A DNA stretch of 53,572 bases. It comes from Peptococcaceae bacterium. Its GTDB lineage: Bacteria > Bacillota > Peptococcia > Peptococcales > Peptococcaceae. Where the stretch lies: contig JAHZHI010000050.1 in the NCBI GenBank assembly GCA_019420345.1, forward strand, positions 1-53,572, written 5' to 3'. This document shows positions 17,004-25,163 of the stretch, piece by piece. Numbering within the stretch: position 1 is the first letter of the stretch; each line of letters opens with the position of its first letter. Under the pieces are notes generated by a model, which was not told where the DNA came from, searched no databases, and saw only the letters and a program-made list of their open reading frames with translations. The position numbers and the translations under genes are program-made.

Positions 17004-17935
17004 TGTTGTGCTCCTTTCAAGAGCGCTTCCCCTTCGGTAACGACTTCACGGATGATTTCTGCTGCTGGCTGAATCTTGTTGACCAACGCGCAAGATTCCC
17101 CGGCCATAAAGCAGCCATTTTCACTGTCGCCTTCTTTTACGGCACGACGCAAAGCGCCCGCTCCCATGGCTTCCAGTTCTTCATCACTCACACAGCCATA
17201 TTCTGCCTTGGTATATTCACGCACAAAGCTGGTACGCAAACTACGAACAGGATGACCCAAACGCTTACCAGTCACTGCTGTGCTGCGATCGTTTGCCTTC
17301 AGGATTTTCTTCTTATATTCTTCATGAATGCCACATTCTTCTGCACTCAGGAAACGGGTACCCATCTGTACACCGCAAGCTCCCAACATGAAAGACGCCG
17401 CAAAACCACGGCCATCAGCAATGCCGCCAGCAGCCAAAACTGGAATATCAACAGCATCTGCAATCAATGGTACGAGAACCATGGTATTCAGTTCGCCAAC
17501 ATGCCCGCCGCTTTCGCCGCCTTCAGCAATAACGGCATCTGCACCGAGGCGCTGCATCAGTTTAGCAAGTGCCACAGAAGCAACGACAGGAATGACCTTA
17601 ATGCCAGCTTCTTTCCAAGCACCAATATATTTCGTTGGATTGCCAGCACCGGTAGTCACTACGGCTACTTTTTCATCACAAACAAGCTGTGCCACTTCAT
17701 CAGCAGAAGGGCTCATCAGCATGATATTGACACCAAAAGGTTTGTCTGTTAACGATTTGGCAATGTGGATCTCTTCACGCACAACGTCTACTGGCGCATT
17801 ACCAGCGGCGATGATCCCAAGACCACCGCCGTTGGATACTGCTGCTGCCAGTTTACCGTCGGCGACCCATGCCATGCCACCCTGAAACACTGGGTATTCA
17901 ATGCCCAGCATTTCGGTAATTGGTGAATTAATCAT
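16991..17935 (-). CDS. fabK: FMN-dependent enoyl-ACP reductase II
   Basis: 314-aa TIM-barrel flavoprotein of the nitronate monooxygenase/FabK family, catalysing the last step of the elongation cycle. Visible motifs are FQGGMAWVADGKLAAAVSN at the N-terminus, EGGESGGHVGELNTMVLVP near residue 140 and GGIADGRGFAASFMLGA near 175. The fab operon context separates it from nitronate monooxygenases. The ATG at 17935 has AAAGAGGCG. FabK-type reductases are known to be naturally insensitive to triclosan. Confidence 0.92.
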   Translation of the reverse strand: MINSPITEMLGIEYPVFQGGMAWVADGKLAAAVSNGGGLGIIAAGNAPVDVVREEIHIAKSLTDKPFGVNIMLMSPSADEVAQLVCDEKVAVVTTGAGNPTKYIGAWKEAGIKVIPVVASVALAKLMQRLGADAVIAEGGESGGHVGELNTMVLVPLIADAVDIPVLAAGGIADGRGFAASFMLGACGVQMGTRFLSAEECGIHEEYKKKILKANDRSTAVTGKRLGHPVRSLRTSFVREYTKAEYGCVSDEELEAMGAGALRRAVKEGDSENGCFMAGESCALVNKIQPAAEIIREVVTEGEALLKGAQQWVK

Positions 17936-17950
17936 GAGCACGCCTCTTTC

Positions 17951-18172
17951 TTACTTCTGGAGCTTTTCGACGAAGTTTACGAGATCGCCGACTGTTTCAA
18001 CCTTTTCATCCAATTCAATGCTAAGGTCAAGCTTGTCTTCCAGTTCCATCAGAAGGTCAACGGTATCCAGAGAATCAATACCGAGATCATGGAACGTGCT
18101 GTCCATGGTGATTTCAGATGCATCACATTCCAAACGATCTGCCAAAAGTTCCTGTACTGCTTCAAATACCAT
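17951..18172 (-). CDS. acpP: Acyl carrier protein
   Basis: 73-aa acidic helical protein. The phosphopantetheine site is the Ser in GIDSLDTVDLL near residue 34. The ATG at 18172 is preferred, with GGAGG eight bases upstream; an ATG five codons earlier overlaps this ribosome site. It is the first gene of the fab/acc operon. Confidence 0.96.
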   Translation of the reverse strand: MVFEAVQELLADRLECDASEITMDSTFHDLGIDSLDTVDLLMELEDKLDLSIELDEKVETVGDLVNFVEKLQK

Positions 18173-18242
18173 AATTATTTCCTCCATATCTTTTTCACGG
18201 GCAACCGGTTGGGATTTTTGATGGCACCCGTTTAATATCTTA

Positions 18243-18290
18243 TTGATTTTTCAACATGTTTATTTTACTCGTATCTTGTTGAGCTGTCAA
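18243..18290 (-). promoter_or_regulatory. Promoter of the fab/acc operon with twin TTGA-N4-TCAA boxes
   Basis: Minus-strand TTGACA (18290-18285), 17-base spacer, TAAAAT (18267-18262), start near 18255, leaving a leader of about 83 bases. Two boxes of the same form TTGA-N4-TCAA occur: 18279-18290 over the -35 box and 18243-18254 immediately after the start. Their spacing (36 bp) and placement suit a repressor. They resemble half-sites of FabT-type MarR operators (inference). Also, TCAATAAG and CTTATTGA form an outer 8-bp inverted repeat (18287-18294 and 18239-18246). Confidence 0.75.
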
Positions 18291-18318
18291 TAAGTTGTAA
18301 CGCTTTTACTGTATCTTG
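18263..18318. repeat. Short direct repeat upstream of acpP
   Basis: TTTTACTCGTATCTTG (18263-18278) and TTTTACTGTATCTTG (18304-18318) differ by one inserted base. The first copy includes the -10 region of the fab promoter; the second lies upstream of the -35 box. It could be a regulator site or a duplicated promoter remnant. Confidence 0.6.
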
Positions 18319-18350
18319 ATAAATAATCCGCTAAAATACAAACAACCATA

Positions 18351-18384
18351 TAAAAATCCCCCCACATTCCATAAAATGTGAGGG
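18351..18384 (-). terminator. Terminator of the SLH-anchored nucleotidase gene
   Basis: Stem CCCTCACATT/AATGTGGGGG on the minus strand with a six-base loop, followed by ATTTTTA. Confidence 0.8.
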
Positions 18385-18407
18385 ATCAAGCAAGCATGAT
18401 GCAATGA

Positions 18408-20708
18408 TCAAGCAGCAGCTTCATTGCTGTCTGCGTCAGCAAAATTTTCACAGAAATTCATGAGAATCGCCGCTACTTCTGCCCGGGTAGCGGTTCCCGT
18501 CGGCGACAATCGATTGTCTCCAACACCATGAAGCAGATCCGCTCCAACCGCCCATTTGACAACATTTTCTGCCCAAGCACTGACCTGATCAGCGTCTGTG
18601 AACTGCTTCAGATCAGCGGTCTCACTGAGTTCATAACCCTTGTAGTGCGCATAATTGTGCAAAATGGCAGCCATCTGTTCTCGAGTAAGGTTGTCATTTG
18701 GACGATAAGTCCCATCTTCGTACCCATTCACGATGCCATGTTCCGCAGCCCAATTGACAGCATCGGCATACCATTGTCCGCTTTCTACATCATAAAAGAT
18801 ACCACTGCTGACTGCTGCGCTGCCGTCCTCGAGGTTATACAGAACCGCAGCCATCATCGCGCGTGTCAAATTGGTTTGCGGCGCAAACTGCGTGTCCGAT
18901 ACACCATTCATAAGGCCATTGTCATATACATATTGAACAGCACCATAAAACCAGTCGCCGCTCTGCACATCGTAAAATGGCAAGTCATCATCGTCTCCTG
19001 GTTCAGTTGCTGCATCGCCATGAATGGTGATGCGGCCCTGCCCGTATGGATCGGCATAATCGTCACCAATCACACCATGAAGTGCATCCTTGATATAGTC
19101 AATCAGCACCTCATAGTCAACCATCGTTTCATCAAGCAGTAAATTGATGTTTTCAGTTCCAAACATGGTATAACCATCGCCACCCAGCTTCAGCATATAA
19201 TTATGCGATGCCACTGTATACGTGGCGTTTGGATCCAACGGTTCATAAACGCCTGTTTCACGATTTTCCACCTGCACATCACTGACGCGGCGTACACCGG
19301 CTACCTTTACAAAAGCATCGGTATCATCCAGAACCACCGAACTTGGCACAGCGGTATCAATGGTGTATTTCAATCCAGATACCTGCAAAAAGCCGCCATT
19401 TTCTGCAGTGCCAACATACATGGCACCAAGTTCCAAAGCATCCAAAATCTGCTGTCCACTGACTTCTGCTTTACAAATCATATTGCCAAAAGGATTCACC
19501 GCGATGATGTCACCATAAGTGACATCACCAGCAGCAATATCTGCCCGAATACCGCCGCCATTAACCAACCCAATATCCGCATCGGTCATTTCACGATACG
19601 CATCAGCACACAAATCGCCGAGATTGGTCTCAGCTGAACGAATCCGGCGCTTTCCAGTTTCTAGATCGTTCACAGTAAGATCAACGTCCGACCTGGCAAC
19701 AACTTCTTCCGTCACAGCCTGATACTTGGCTTGAATATCTTCAACAAAGGATTGTGTCGTTTTGTAAGCTGTGCTTGAAGCTGAAACATCTGCGACAGGA
19801 ACCAATGCCGTGTTCATGTCTCCAGTTTCAGGATCAATGGTGAGCTGGCCAATAGATTCTGCCTTCGTACCGGTTTGGCTCAAAATGACCTCTTCACCAT
19901 CGGCATTTTTCACCATCTTCTCTGGTTCCACCGTATGAGAATGACCATCAAGCACTGCATCGATGCCTGTCGTGTTGGCGATCACTTCTGTGGACATCCA
20001 AGGTGTGCTCAAAAGGTCTTCTCCCAAATGCGCCAGAGCAACAACATAATCGGCCCCTTCAGCGCGCGCTTCATCGACGGTATCCTGCACACGATCATAC
20101 AATTCCTGACCGTTTTCTCCTTGGCAGAAACTATAAATGTAGTTGCCATTGTCATCCTGGAAATAAACCGGTGTCGATTTAGAAAGCGTCTCCGGCGTTG
20201 AAATGCCAATATACGCAATCTGGACGTCGCCATAATCAACAATGGCGTAAGGATCGAGAACCTGATTGCCGTCCTTATCCAGGAAATTGCAGCTCAAGTA
20301 TTGATAATCTGCTTGATGGTTGGCAATGTCTAAAAATTGATCCATGCCAAAATCAAACTCATGGTTGCCAGGAACAGCAAAATCATAACCCACTTCATTC
20401 ATGATATCCACAATCCACTCGCCATCAGAAAGCGTGCCTAAAACAGCCCCTTGAATGGCATCGCCGTTGTCCACCAAAGTCACATTGTCCGCACCATAAG
20501 CTGCTTCCATCTGTTCCTTATACCCCGCAATGGCTGCATAAGACATACCTTCATCACTGGTACAATGAACATCGTTGGTAAACAGCACCACAATGTCATC
20601 GTTCATTGGCTCTGCATTTTCTCCAAATGCCAACGCAGGAATAGCACTGGCCCACAGCATCGCACCTGCAAGAATCAACGAAAGCACTTTTTTACCATGT
20701 TTTTTCAT
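18408..20708 (-). CDS. Cell-surface 5'-nucleotidase/metallophosphoesterase with three SLH domains
   Basis: 766 aa, secreted. Signal peptide in residues 1-27 (KKVLSLILAGAMLWASAIPALA). A calcineurin-type metallophosphatase domain spans about 35-290 with motifs FTNDVHC, DNGDAIQG, GNHEFDFG, ALAHLG and DGHSHT. A 5'-nucleotidase C-terminal domain follows at about 330-520 (LGDLCADAYREMTDADIGLVNGGGIRADI in segments). Three SLH repeats at about 575-755 (e.g. FYDVESGQWYADAVNWA, GYEDGTYRPNDNLTREQMAA) anchor it to secondary cell-wall polymer. UshA-like enzymes release nucleosides and phosphate from external nucleotides. The ATG at 20708 is preferred over the GTG four codons earlier. Monocistronic between terminators. 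Confidence 0.9.
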   Translation of the reverse strand: MKKHGKKVLSLILAGAMLWASAIPALAFGENAEPMNDDIVVLFTNDVHCTSDEGMSYAAIAGYKEQMEAAYGADNVTLVDNGDAIQGAVLGTLSDGEWIVDIMNEVGYDFAVPGNHEFDFGMDQFLDIANHQADYQYLSCNFLDKDGNQVLDPYAIVDYGDVQIAYIGISTPETLSKSTPVYFQDDNGNYIYSFCQGENGQELYDRVQDTVDEARAEGADYVVALAHLGEDLLSTPWMSTEVIANTTGIDAVLDGHSHTVEPEKMVKNADGEEVILSQTGTKAESIGQLTIDPETGDMNTALVPVADVSASSTAYKTTQSFVEDIQAKYQAVTEEVVARSDVDLTVNDLETGKRRIRSAETNLGDLCADAYREMTDADIGLVNGGGIRADIAAGDVTYGDIIAVNPFGNMICKAEVSGQQILDALELGAMYVGTAENGGFLQVSGLKYTIDTAVPSSVVLDDTDAFVKVAGVRRVSDVQVENRETGVYEPLDPNATYTVASHNYMLKLGGDGYTMFGTENINLLLDETMVDYEVLIDYIKDALHGVIGDDYADPYGQGRITIHGDAATEPGDDDDLPFYDVQSGDWFYGAVQYVYDNGLMNGVSDTQFAPQTNLTRAMMAAVLYNLEDGSAAVSSGIFYDVESGQWYADAVNWAAEHGIVNGYEDGTYRPNDNLTREQMAAILHNYAHYKGYELSETADLKQFTDADQVSAWAENVVKWAVGADLLHGVGDNRLSPTGTATRAEVAAILMNFCENFADADSNEAAA

Positions 20709-20870
20709 GACAGATTTCACCTTTCCTCTTAGTATTTTCTTTCATTAATATATGCTCATGCCTTCAATCATACATTAACAAAATTGTACAGAGAAAACAA
20801 GCTTTGCTCCCATTATTATCACAATGATTTGAAAATTCCGCGTCTCTATGGTTAGATCTTATTGCACATA

Positions 20871-20905
20871 AAAAGAGTGGTCGTTCATACTGCGACCACT
20901 CTTTT
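20871..20905. terminator. Terminator downstream of azlD
   Basis: 13-bp perfect stem AAAAGAGTGGTCG/CGACCACTCTTTT with a nine-base loop. A and T tracts on both sides suggest bidirectional use, though only azlCD points into it. Confidence 0.85.
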
Positions 20906-20921
20906 CATGTTGAATTCTTTC

Positions 20922-21248
20922 CTAAAAAACCATCTGTACCAATAGCATATAACACAAAGTGCCACCGGCAATGGATAATAACATTTGCCGCTTCCAGAGA
21001 TGCAGCCCCACAGTGACAAGGATAGCTATAGCTTCCGGCAACCCATGGCTACCGGTGAGCACGTCAACACTGCGCAGGCTGTACACCACCAACATAGCAA
21101 AAATTGCCGAAGGCAGTGCTGCCCCTAAATAAGACACCAAAGGCGGCGTTTCCTTGCCTTCACGAAAAACAAAGAACGGAAGGAAGCGTGTCAGCATTGT
21201 GCCCAGCGCGCAAATGGCAATGGTGAGAACTTGCTGCATCAGTGTCAT
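20922..21248 (-). CDS. azlD: AzlD-type branched-chain amino acid exporter, small subunit
   Basis: 108-aa membrane protein with about four hydrophobic helices. MLTRFLPFFVF and the following PLVSYLGAALPSAIFAMLVVY are typical of AzlD/YgaH. With AzlC it forms a branched-chain amino acid efflux system (azaleucine resistance in Bacillus). The start overlaps the azlC stop (ATGA), implying equimolar coupled synthesis. Confidence 0.88.
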   Translation of the reverse strand: MTLMQQVLTIAICALGTMLTRFLPFFVFREGKETPPLVSYLGAALPSAIFAMLVVYSLRSVDVLTGSHGLPEAIAILVTVGLHLWKRQMLLSIAGGTLCYMLLVQMVF

Positions 21249-21958
21249 AACCAGCCACCTACCTTTTCCAAAGGCTTACGAAAGCCAATCAACACAAGCA
21301 AAATCACACACATGCTAGGAATCAAAAAGCTATCCTCACCGAACAAAATCAAACATCCCAACGATGCCGCCAAACCAATCACCGCGGTATAATGCTTCTC
21401 TTCTTTAAGCAGCTGTTCGAGAAAAATAACCACAAACATGGCCGTCAGTACAAAATCCAAGCCTTCCGTATTAAAAGTGATCAGATTGCCAGCCAAGCCG
21501 CCAATGGTTGAACCCGAAACCCAATAAAATTGATTCAGCAATGTTACAAAGAACATAAACCAGCCACGATCCACATCTTCTGGAATTTTTACTGAATAAT
21601 TGATGGAAAACGTCTCATCACACATGCCAAAAATCAAATACCATCGCTTCCACCCCAGACCTTTAAGTTTATCCAGCATCGCAATGCCATAAAACAAGTG
21701 CCGCGCCTGGATCATCAACGCAACCAAAAACGTTTGCAGCGGTGCAAATGGACTCAAGAGCATGGATACTGCAACGAACTCCAGAGAACCGCCAAAAATA
21801 ACCATTGCCATGATGCAGGGATAGATAAAACTAAAACCAGACACATGCATGTACACGCCATACGCCAGCCCTAAAAACCAAAATCCCGCAAAAATCGGAA
21901 TGGTGCACGGAAAAGCGGCTTTGAATGCTTTGCGTTTCACACCCGCCTGCTGCATCAT
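21245..21958 (-). CDS. azlC: AzlC-type branched-chain amino acid exporter, large subunit
   Basis: 237-aa polytopic membrane protein. Family features are AFPCTIPIFAGFWFLGLAYG, MVIFGGSLEFVAVSMLL, MIQARHLFYGIAML and FGMCDETFS. GGGGAGGGGATT precedes two adjacent ATG codons (21958 and 21955). Two-gene operon with azlD; no Lrp-type regulator is adjacent. Confidence 0.9.
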   Translation of the reverse strand: MMQQAGVKRKAFKAAFPCTIPIFAGFWFLGLAYGVYMHVSGFSFIYPCIMAMVIFGGSLEFVAVSMLLSPFAPLQTFLVALMIQARHLFYGIAMLDKLKGLGWKRWYLIFGMCDETFSINYSVKIPEDVDRGWFMFFVTLLNQFYWVSGSTIGGLAGNLITFNTEGLDFVLTAMFVVIFLEQLLKEEKHYTAVIGLAASLGCLILFGEDSFLIPSMCVILLVLIGFRKPLEKVGGWL

Positions 21959-21995
21959 AATCCCCTCCCCTTATCGAAGTTTTTTCATTATAACG

Positions 21996-22028
21996 TAAAA
22001 AACCGCGTGCGACAACACGCGGTTCTTT
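21996..22028 (-). terminator. Terminator of the serine hydrolase gene
   Basis: 9-bp stem AACCGCGTG/CACGCGGTT (22001-22009, 22016-22024), followed on the minus strand by TTTTTT. It separates the hydrolase from azlCD. Confidence 0.88.
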
Positions 22029-22036
22029 GATCCTCC

Positions 22037-23020
22037 TCAAACTTCAGCGGATGCTTCGTTTCCCTCTGTGACACTGGCACTTGCATCAGTCTGGCCATCA
22101 TCACCTTCATTAAAATAATCCCAGATCATCGCATTCAATTCGCCAATCAGCAGTCGTCCTGTATATCCTAACGACGTATACACGGCAATACTGTAAGGAT
22201 GGCCACTCATCGAAATCCCTATGGCATTTTCTGCCTCTTCATACTGACCATATTTTTGCGCCATCTTATCACCGATGTTCATATTTAAGTAATCGTCGGG
22301 CTCGGATTGAAGCATATCATCCAGTAATGTCGAAAAATTGTCTTTGTGCGCATACAGGTAATCAAGCACATCTTCCATAAAGGCAGGGGTGAATACATTA
22401 TCAAAAGAATAGTACACGCTATCGTTTTCGTCGATGGCCACATCACTATATTTTGAAATGGCTTCTTTAAACGCCACCCATCCGCCAAGATTTTCAAACA
22501 AAATATGCGCGGCTGTATTGTCGGAATCAACAATCATGCAGTGCAGCAATTCTTCAATAGAAATGCTGCTGCCTGGCGAATAATCATAACAAATCGTGCC
22601 GCCTTCTTCATATTGATAAGCTTCATAAACCAGCTCATCTGAAAGAGCACGCTCACCATTCGCAACCATTTCGTAGTAAATCATTGCCAACGGAAGTTTA
22701 TAGGTACTGGCTGCAGTGAAATACGTCATATCGTTCCATGCATAACTGCCGCCGCTCTCAAAATCATAAATTGCAATTCCCAGCGCTGAGGTGTCAACGC
22801 CCGTTTCTGCGAAATAATTGTCTAGGAGGGATGCCAAATCCGCTGATACCTCTGCTGCAGTTGATGTTTCTTCTGGTTCTGGCTCCGTCAGAGACAACGG
22901 CTCCTTGGCGGATGCATCCTTTGAGTCAGCATCTGTACCCATGACAAAAATAACCAATGCCAAACAAGCAGCAATCAATACCATCGCCACCACAATAGCC
23001 AATCTGTTCGTTTTTTTCAT
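22037..23020 (-). CDS. Membrane-anchored serine hydrolase, class A beta-lactamase fold
   Basis: 327 aa. A single N-terminal membrane segment (residues about 5-28) is followed by an acidic, low-complexity linker and a beta-lactamase2-type domain. The SxxK motif is in AASTYKLPLA near residues 103-107, an SDN motif is in IVDSDNTAA near 163, and MSGHPYSIAVYT near 271 takes the place of the KTG strand but lacks K-T-G. The first in-frame codon is GTG at 23026; the ATG at 23020 has the best spacing from TAGGTG. Many such Bacillota proteins are cell-wall or peptidase-like hydrolases rather than resistance enzymes, so no lactam resistance is claimed. Confidence 0.82.
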   Translation of the reverse strand: MKKTNRLAIVVAMVLIAACLALVIFVMGTDADSKDASAKEPLSLTEPEPEETSTAAEVSADLASLLDNYFAETGVDTSALGIAIYDFESGGSYAWNDMTYFTAASTYKLPLAMIYYEMVANGERALSDELVYEAYQYEEGGTICYDYSPGSSISIEELLHCMIVDSDNTAAHILFENLGGWVAFKEAISKYSDVAIDENDSVYYSFDNVFTPAFMEDVLDYLYAHKDNFSTLLDDMLQSEPDDYLNMNIGDKMAQKYGQYEEAENAIGISMSGHPYSIAVYTSLGYTGRLLIGELNAMIWDYFNEGDDGQTDASASVTEGNEASAEV

Positions 23021-23198
23021 CATCACACCTATATTCTAAAATCCGATGTTCCATTAAAAACTTACCAATATTATCTTATATAAATTTACTTAAAATACAA
23101 TTTAATAGACGATAAAAGTTCGTAATATCATCTTATTGTAACTACTCAAAACACCTTCCCAGACACCCTGTCTTATAAGACTTCGATCCAGCATTCAT

Positions 23199-23227
23199 TT
23201 GACAAAGCTAAAATTCATGCCTAAAAT
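23199..23227 (+). promoter_or_regulatory. Promoter of the YczE-like gene
   Basis: TTGACA (23199-23204), 17-base spacer, TAAAAT (23222-23227), 38 bases ahead of the start codon at 23265. Confidence 0.8.
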
Positions 23228-23264
23228 AGAAGGGTAGACTATAAACAAAGAAAGCTGGCATATT

Positions 23265-23972
23265 ATGGCAAAATCACAAATGTATCGTTTTCTTCTTTAT
23301 ATTGCAGGACTTCTCGTTCTTGCATTGGGCTTAACGCTGAACACAAAAGCTGGACTAGGCGTTTCACCAATCATCTCTGTATCCTACAGTATTTCAGAAA
23401 TCTTTAATCATAATTTTGGCAACATGACACTCGCTCTTTATGTCGTGTTCGTTGTCATTCAAATGCTCCTGCATCTGATCAAGGGCATAAGATCTATTAG
23501 CGCACGCTCATCACTCAAAAGCGTTCTGATTATGGATTTTCTGCAGATTCCATTGAGCATTATTTTCACACGGTTTTTGAACGTCTTCGCAGCTTCCATC
23601 CCAGACCTAGCATCACTTGGGCTCAGCGCAACAGCAGAACTAAGCATTCGCTTTATTGTGCTCTTTTGCGCCATCATCTGCACAGGCATTGGCGCTGCGA
23701 TGTCCCTCAATATGCGTATCGTGCCAAATCCTGGTGATGGCATCGTACAAACCATTGCAGATGCCATTCACAAAAAAGTTGGGATCACAAAAAATTGCTT
23801 TGACCTGACAAATATCACCGTCACCCTTTTACTCAGCCTGCTGTGCACCGGTCACATCGTTGGCATTGGCATCGGCACCATCCTCGCAATGATCGGGGTA
23901 GGCCGCACCATTGCTATATTCAACCACTTTACTTATGCAAAAATGCACACTCTGGCCCTTGCAGAACACTAA
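23265..23972 (+). CDS. YczE/YyaS/YitT-type integral membrane protein
   Basis: 235-aa protein with five to six hydrophobic helices. The N-terminus LLYIAGLLVLALGLTLNTKAGLGVSPI and the later GIGAAMSLNMRIVPNPGDGIVQTIA match the pattern of the YczE-like membrane family of Bacillota, whose molecular function is unknown. It has its own promoter and a strong terminator, so it is monocistronic. A weak AAAGAAAG precedes the ATG. Confidence 0.75.
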   Translation: MAKSQMYRFLLYIAGLLVLALGLTLNTKAGLGVSPIISVSYSISEIFNHNFGNMTLALYVVFVVIQMLLHLIKGIRSISARSSLKSVLIMDFLQIPLSIIFTRFLNVFAASIPDLASLGLSATAELSIRFIVLFCAIICTGIGAAMSLNMRIVPNPGDGIVQTIADAIHKKVGITKNCFDLTNITVTLLLSLLCTGHIVGIGIGTILAMIGVGRTIAIFNHFTYAKMHTLALAEH

Positions 23973-23974
23973 GC

Positions 23975-24025
23975 AAAAAACATCCTCATAGAACAGTGAT
24001 ACACTGTTCTATGAGGATGTTTTTT
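23975..24025. terminator. Long bidirectional terminator
   Basis: Perfect 23-bp stem (23975-23997 and 24003-24025) with loop GATAC, bounded by A6 and T6. Very stable. Its right arm overlaps the stop codon of the XRE remnant on the minus strand. Confidence 0.95.
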
Positions 24026-24155
24026 ATACACGTTTTTCATAATACACAAACGTTACAATTAAAATGATAGTTCTCGACGATACATAGACCAAATCCTCCA
24101 ACTGCTTCTGCGTCAATTTCTGCGCTATGCGGAATTCTTTGACTCTTGTTTTCAT
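24024..24155 (-). pseudogene. Truncated XRE-type helix-turn-helix regulator (43-aa remnant)
   Basis: A short minus-strand reading frame begins at ATG 24155 behind a good AAAGGAAGC. It reads MKTRVKEFRIAQKLTQKQLE, then DLVYVSSRTI, which matches the first half of small YozG-like XRE regulators (normally about 65-70 aa, continuing into a conserved ...ENGKYNPS region). After the recognition-helix region the sequence becomes hydrophobic (ILIVTFVYYEKRV) and ends inside the neighbouring terminator. I read it as a gene whose 3' half was deleted up to the hairpin. A functional micro-protein is less likely. Confidence 0.6.
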
Positions 24156-24250
24156 ACACCGCTTCCTTTCATATGAAACAAGCTTCACGTGATGTTTACT
24201 TCACATTATTATAAAAAACGCTCTACACTCAGAACTTGAATCAGCCACCA

Positions 24251-24287
24251 ACAAAAGGCAGCGCCGCATCTTGGCACTGCCTTTTGT
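24251..24287 (-). terminator. Terminator of the membrane-anchored hypothetical gene
   Basis: 15-bp stem ACAAAAGGCAGCGCC paired with GGCACTGCCTTTTGT (one wobble), loop GCATCTT. It touches the stop codon of the upstream minus-strand gene at 24287. Confidence 0.75.
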
Positions 24288-25069
24288 TATCCCTCAATTT
24301 TCTGCACATCCACACCGCTGGCTGTGTATTCTGCTATCACGGCATCGTCCACCGGCACCACGCAGAAATGCACAGGCGCCCCGATGGCGAAATAACCAAA
24401 CACGCCAATACCGTCACGATAGTACAACATGGCTGGTAATTGCGCACTGCCTGTTCGGTATTGCTGCGTGGATGGGAAGGTGTTGTCGTAAGATCCTTGA
24501 TTGATGGCCTCACAAAGTGCAGTCAGCTGTTCATCGCTGAGATCTGGAAAAAATACTTTGAGCGTGTAATAACAATCTTTTTCAAACAATGCATAGGATG
24601 CTTCACTGTAACTATGCTCATCGTAATTGAGATCCACCTGCTGAATGTCTTCGCCGCCTTCTGGCACCATTACGTTTATCACTGGCAACGTCCACACATC
24701 ATCCTCTGCACGATGCGTATACTGCGTCACAGGATAAGCGGATTCTACGGTATTGTCAAGTGTCGAAACCTGCCATTCATCCAGCGGCCGCAAATAACGT
24801 TCCTTATCATCCTGCCAATAATAGCCATTGTAACTGGCAATAAAATCGTCAAGCGTAACGTCAAAAACCAATTCGTCGTTATCGTTCTTATGCACACCTA
24901 TATCCAGCGTCTGAACAGGTGCTTCCTCAGTCATATGCGTTTCCGTTTGATCACCAGCATCCTCCAGGTCCTGACCATCTGGCATAAAGCCAAATACTGC
25001 CATCAGGCAGCCTAAGCCGATCAAAAGAACAAATACCACCACCAGTACAATCTTGACGACCTTCTTCAT
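24287..25069 (-). CDS. Hypothetical membrane-anchored extracytoplasmic protein
   Basis: 260 aa, function not recognised. One N-terminal hydrophobic segment (KKVVKIVLVVVFVLLIGLGC, residues about 2-27) could be a membrane anchor; the Cys near residue 21 is not in a convincing lipobox. The rest is acidic and soluble, with many aromatic residues (NGYYWQDDKERYLRPLDEW; SYALFEKDCYYTLKVFFPDL) and no catalytic motif I can name. The ATG at 25069 has GGAGGG seven bases upstream. It has terminators on both sides and is likely a solitary gene. Confidence 0.7.
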   Translation of the reverse strand: MKKVVKIVLVVVFVLLIGLGCLMAVFGFMPDGQDLEDAGDQTETHMTEEAPVQTLDIGVHKNDNDELVFDVTLDDFIASYNGYYWQDDKERYLRPLDEWQVSTLDNTVESAYPVTQYTHRAEDDVWTLPVINVMVPEGGEDIQQVDLNYDEHSYSEASYALFEKDCYYTLKVFFPDLSDEQLTALCEAINQGSYDNTFPSTQQYRTGSAQLPAMLYYRDGIGVFGYFAIGAPVHFCVVPVDDAVIAEYTASGVDVQKIEG

Positions 25070-25123
25070 GATGAATCCCTCCCGTTGTTTCAATTGTAAG
25101 GAAATCCATCAACAAAAGCAAAC

Positions 25124-25158
25124 AAAACACCGAAGCCATTGCTTAGCTTCGGTGTTTT
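25124..25158 (-). terminator. Terminator of the MATE transporter gene
   Basis: 13-bp stem AAAACACCGAAGC/GCTTCGGTGTTTT with a nine-base loop, six bases behind the stop codon. Confidence 0.88.
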
Positions 25159-25163
25159 ATTGA

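Noticed and set aside
16991..17935. Nitronate monooxygenase annotation
   Set aside because: Same superfamily, but the position inside the fab operon and the missing FabI make FabK far more likely.
22037..23020. Antibiotic-resistance beta-lactamase
   Set aside because: SxxK and SDN are present but the KTG motif is not, and the linker and anchor suggest a wall-associated hydrolase.
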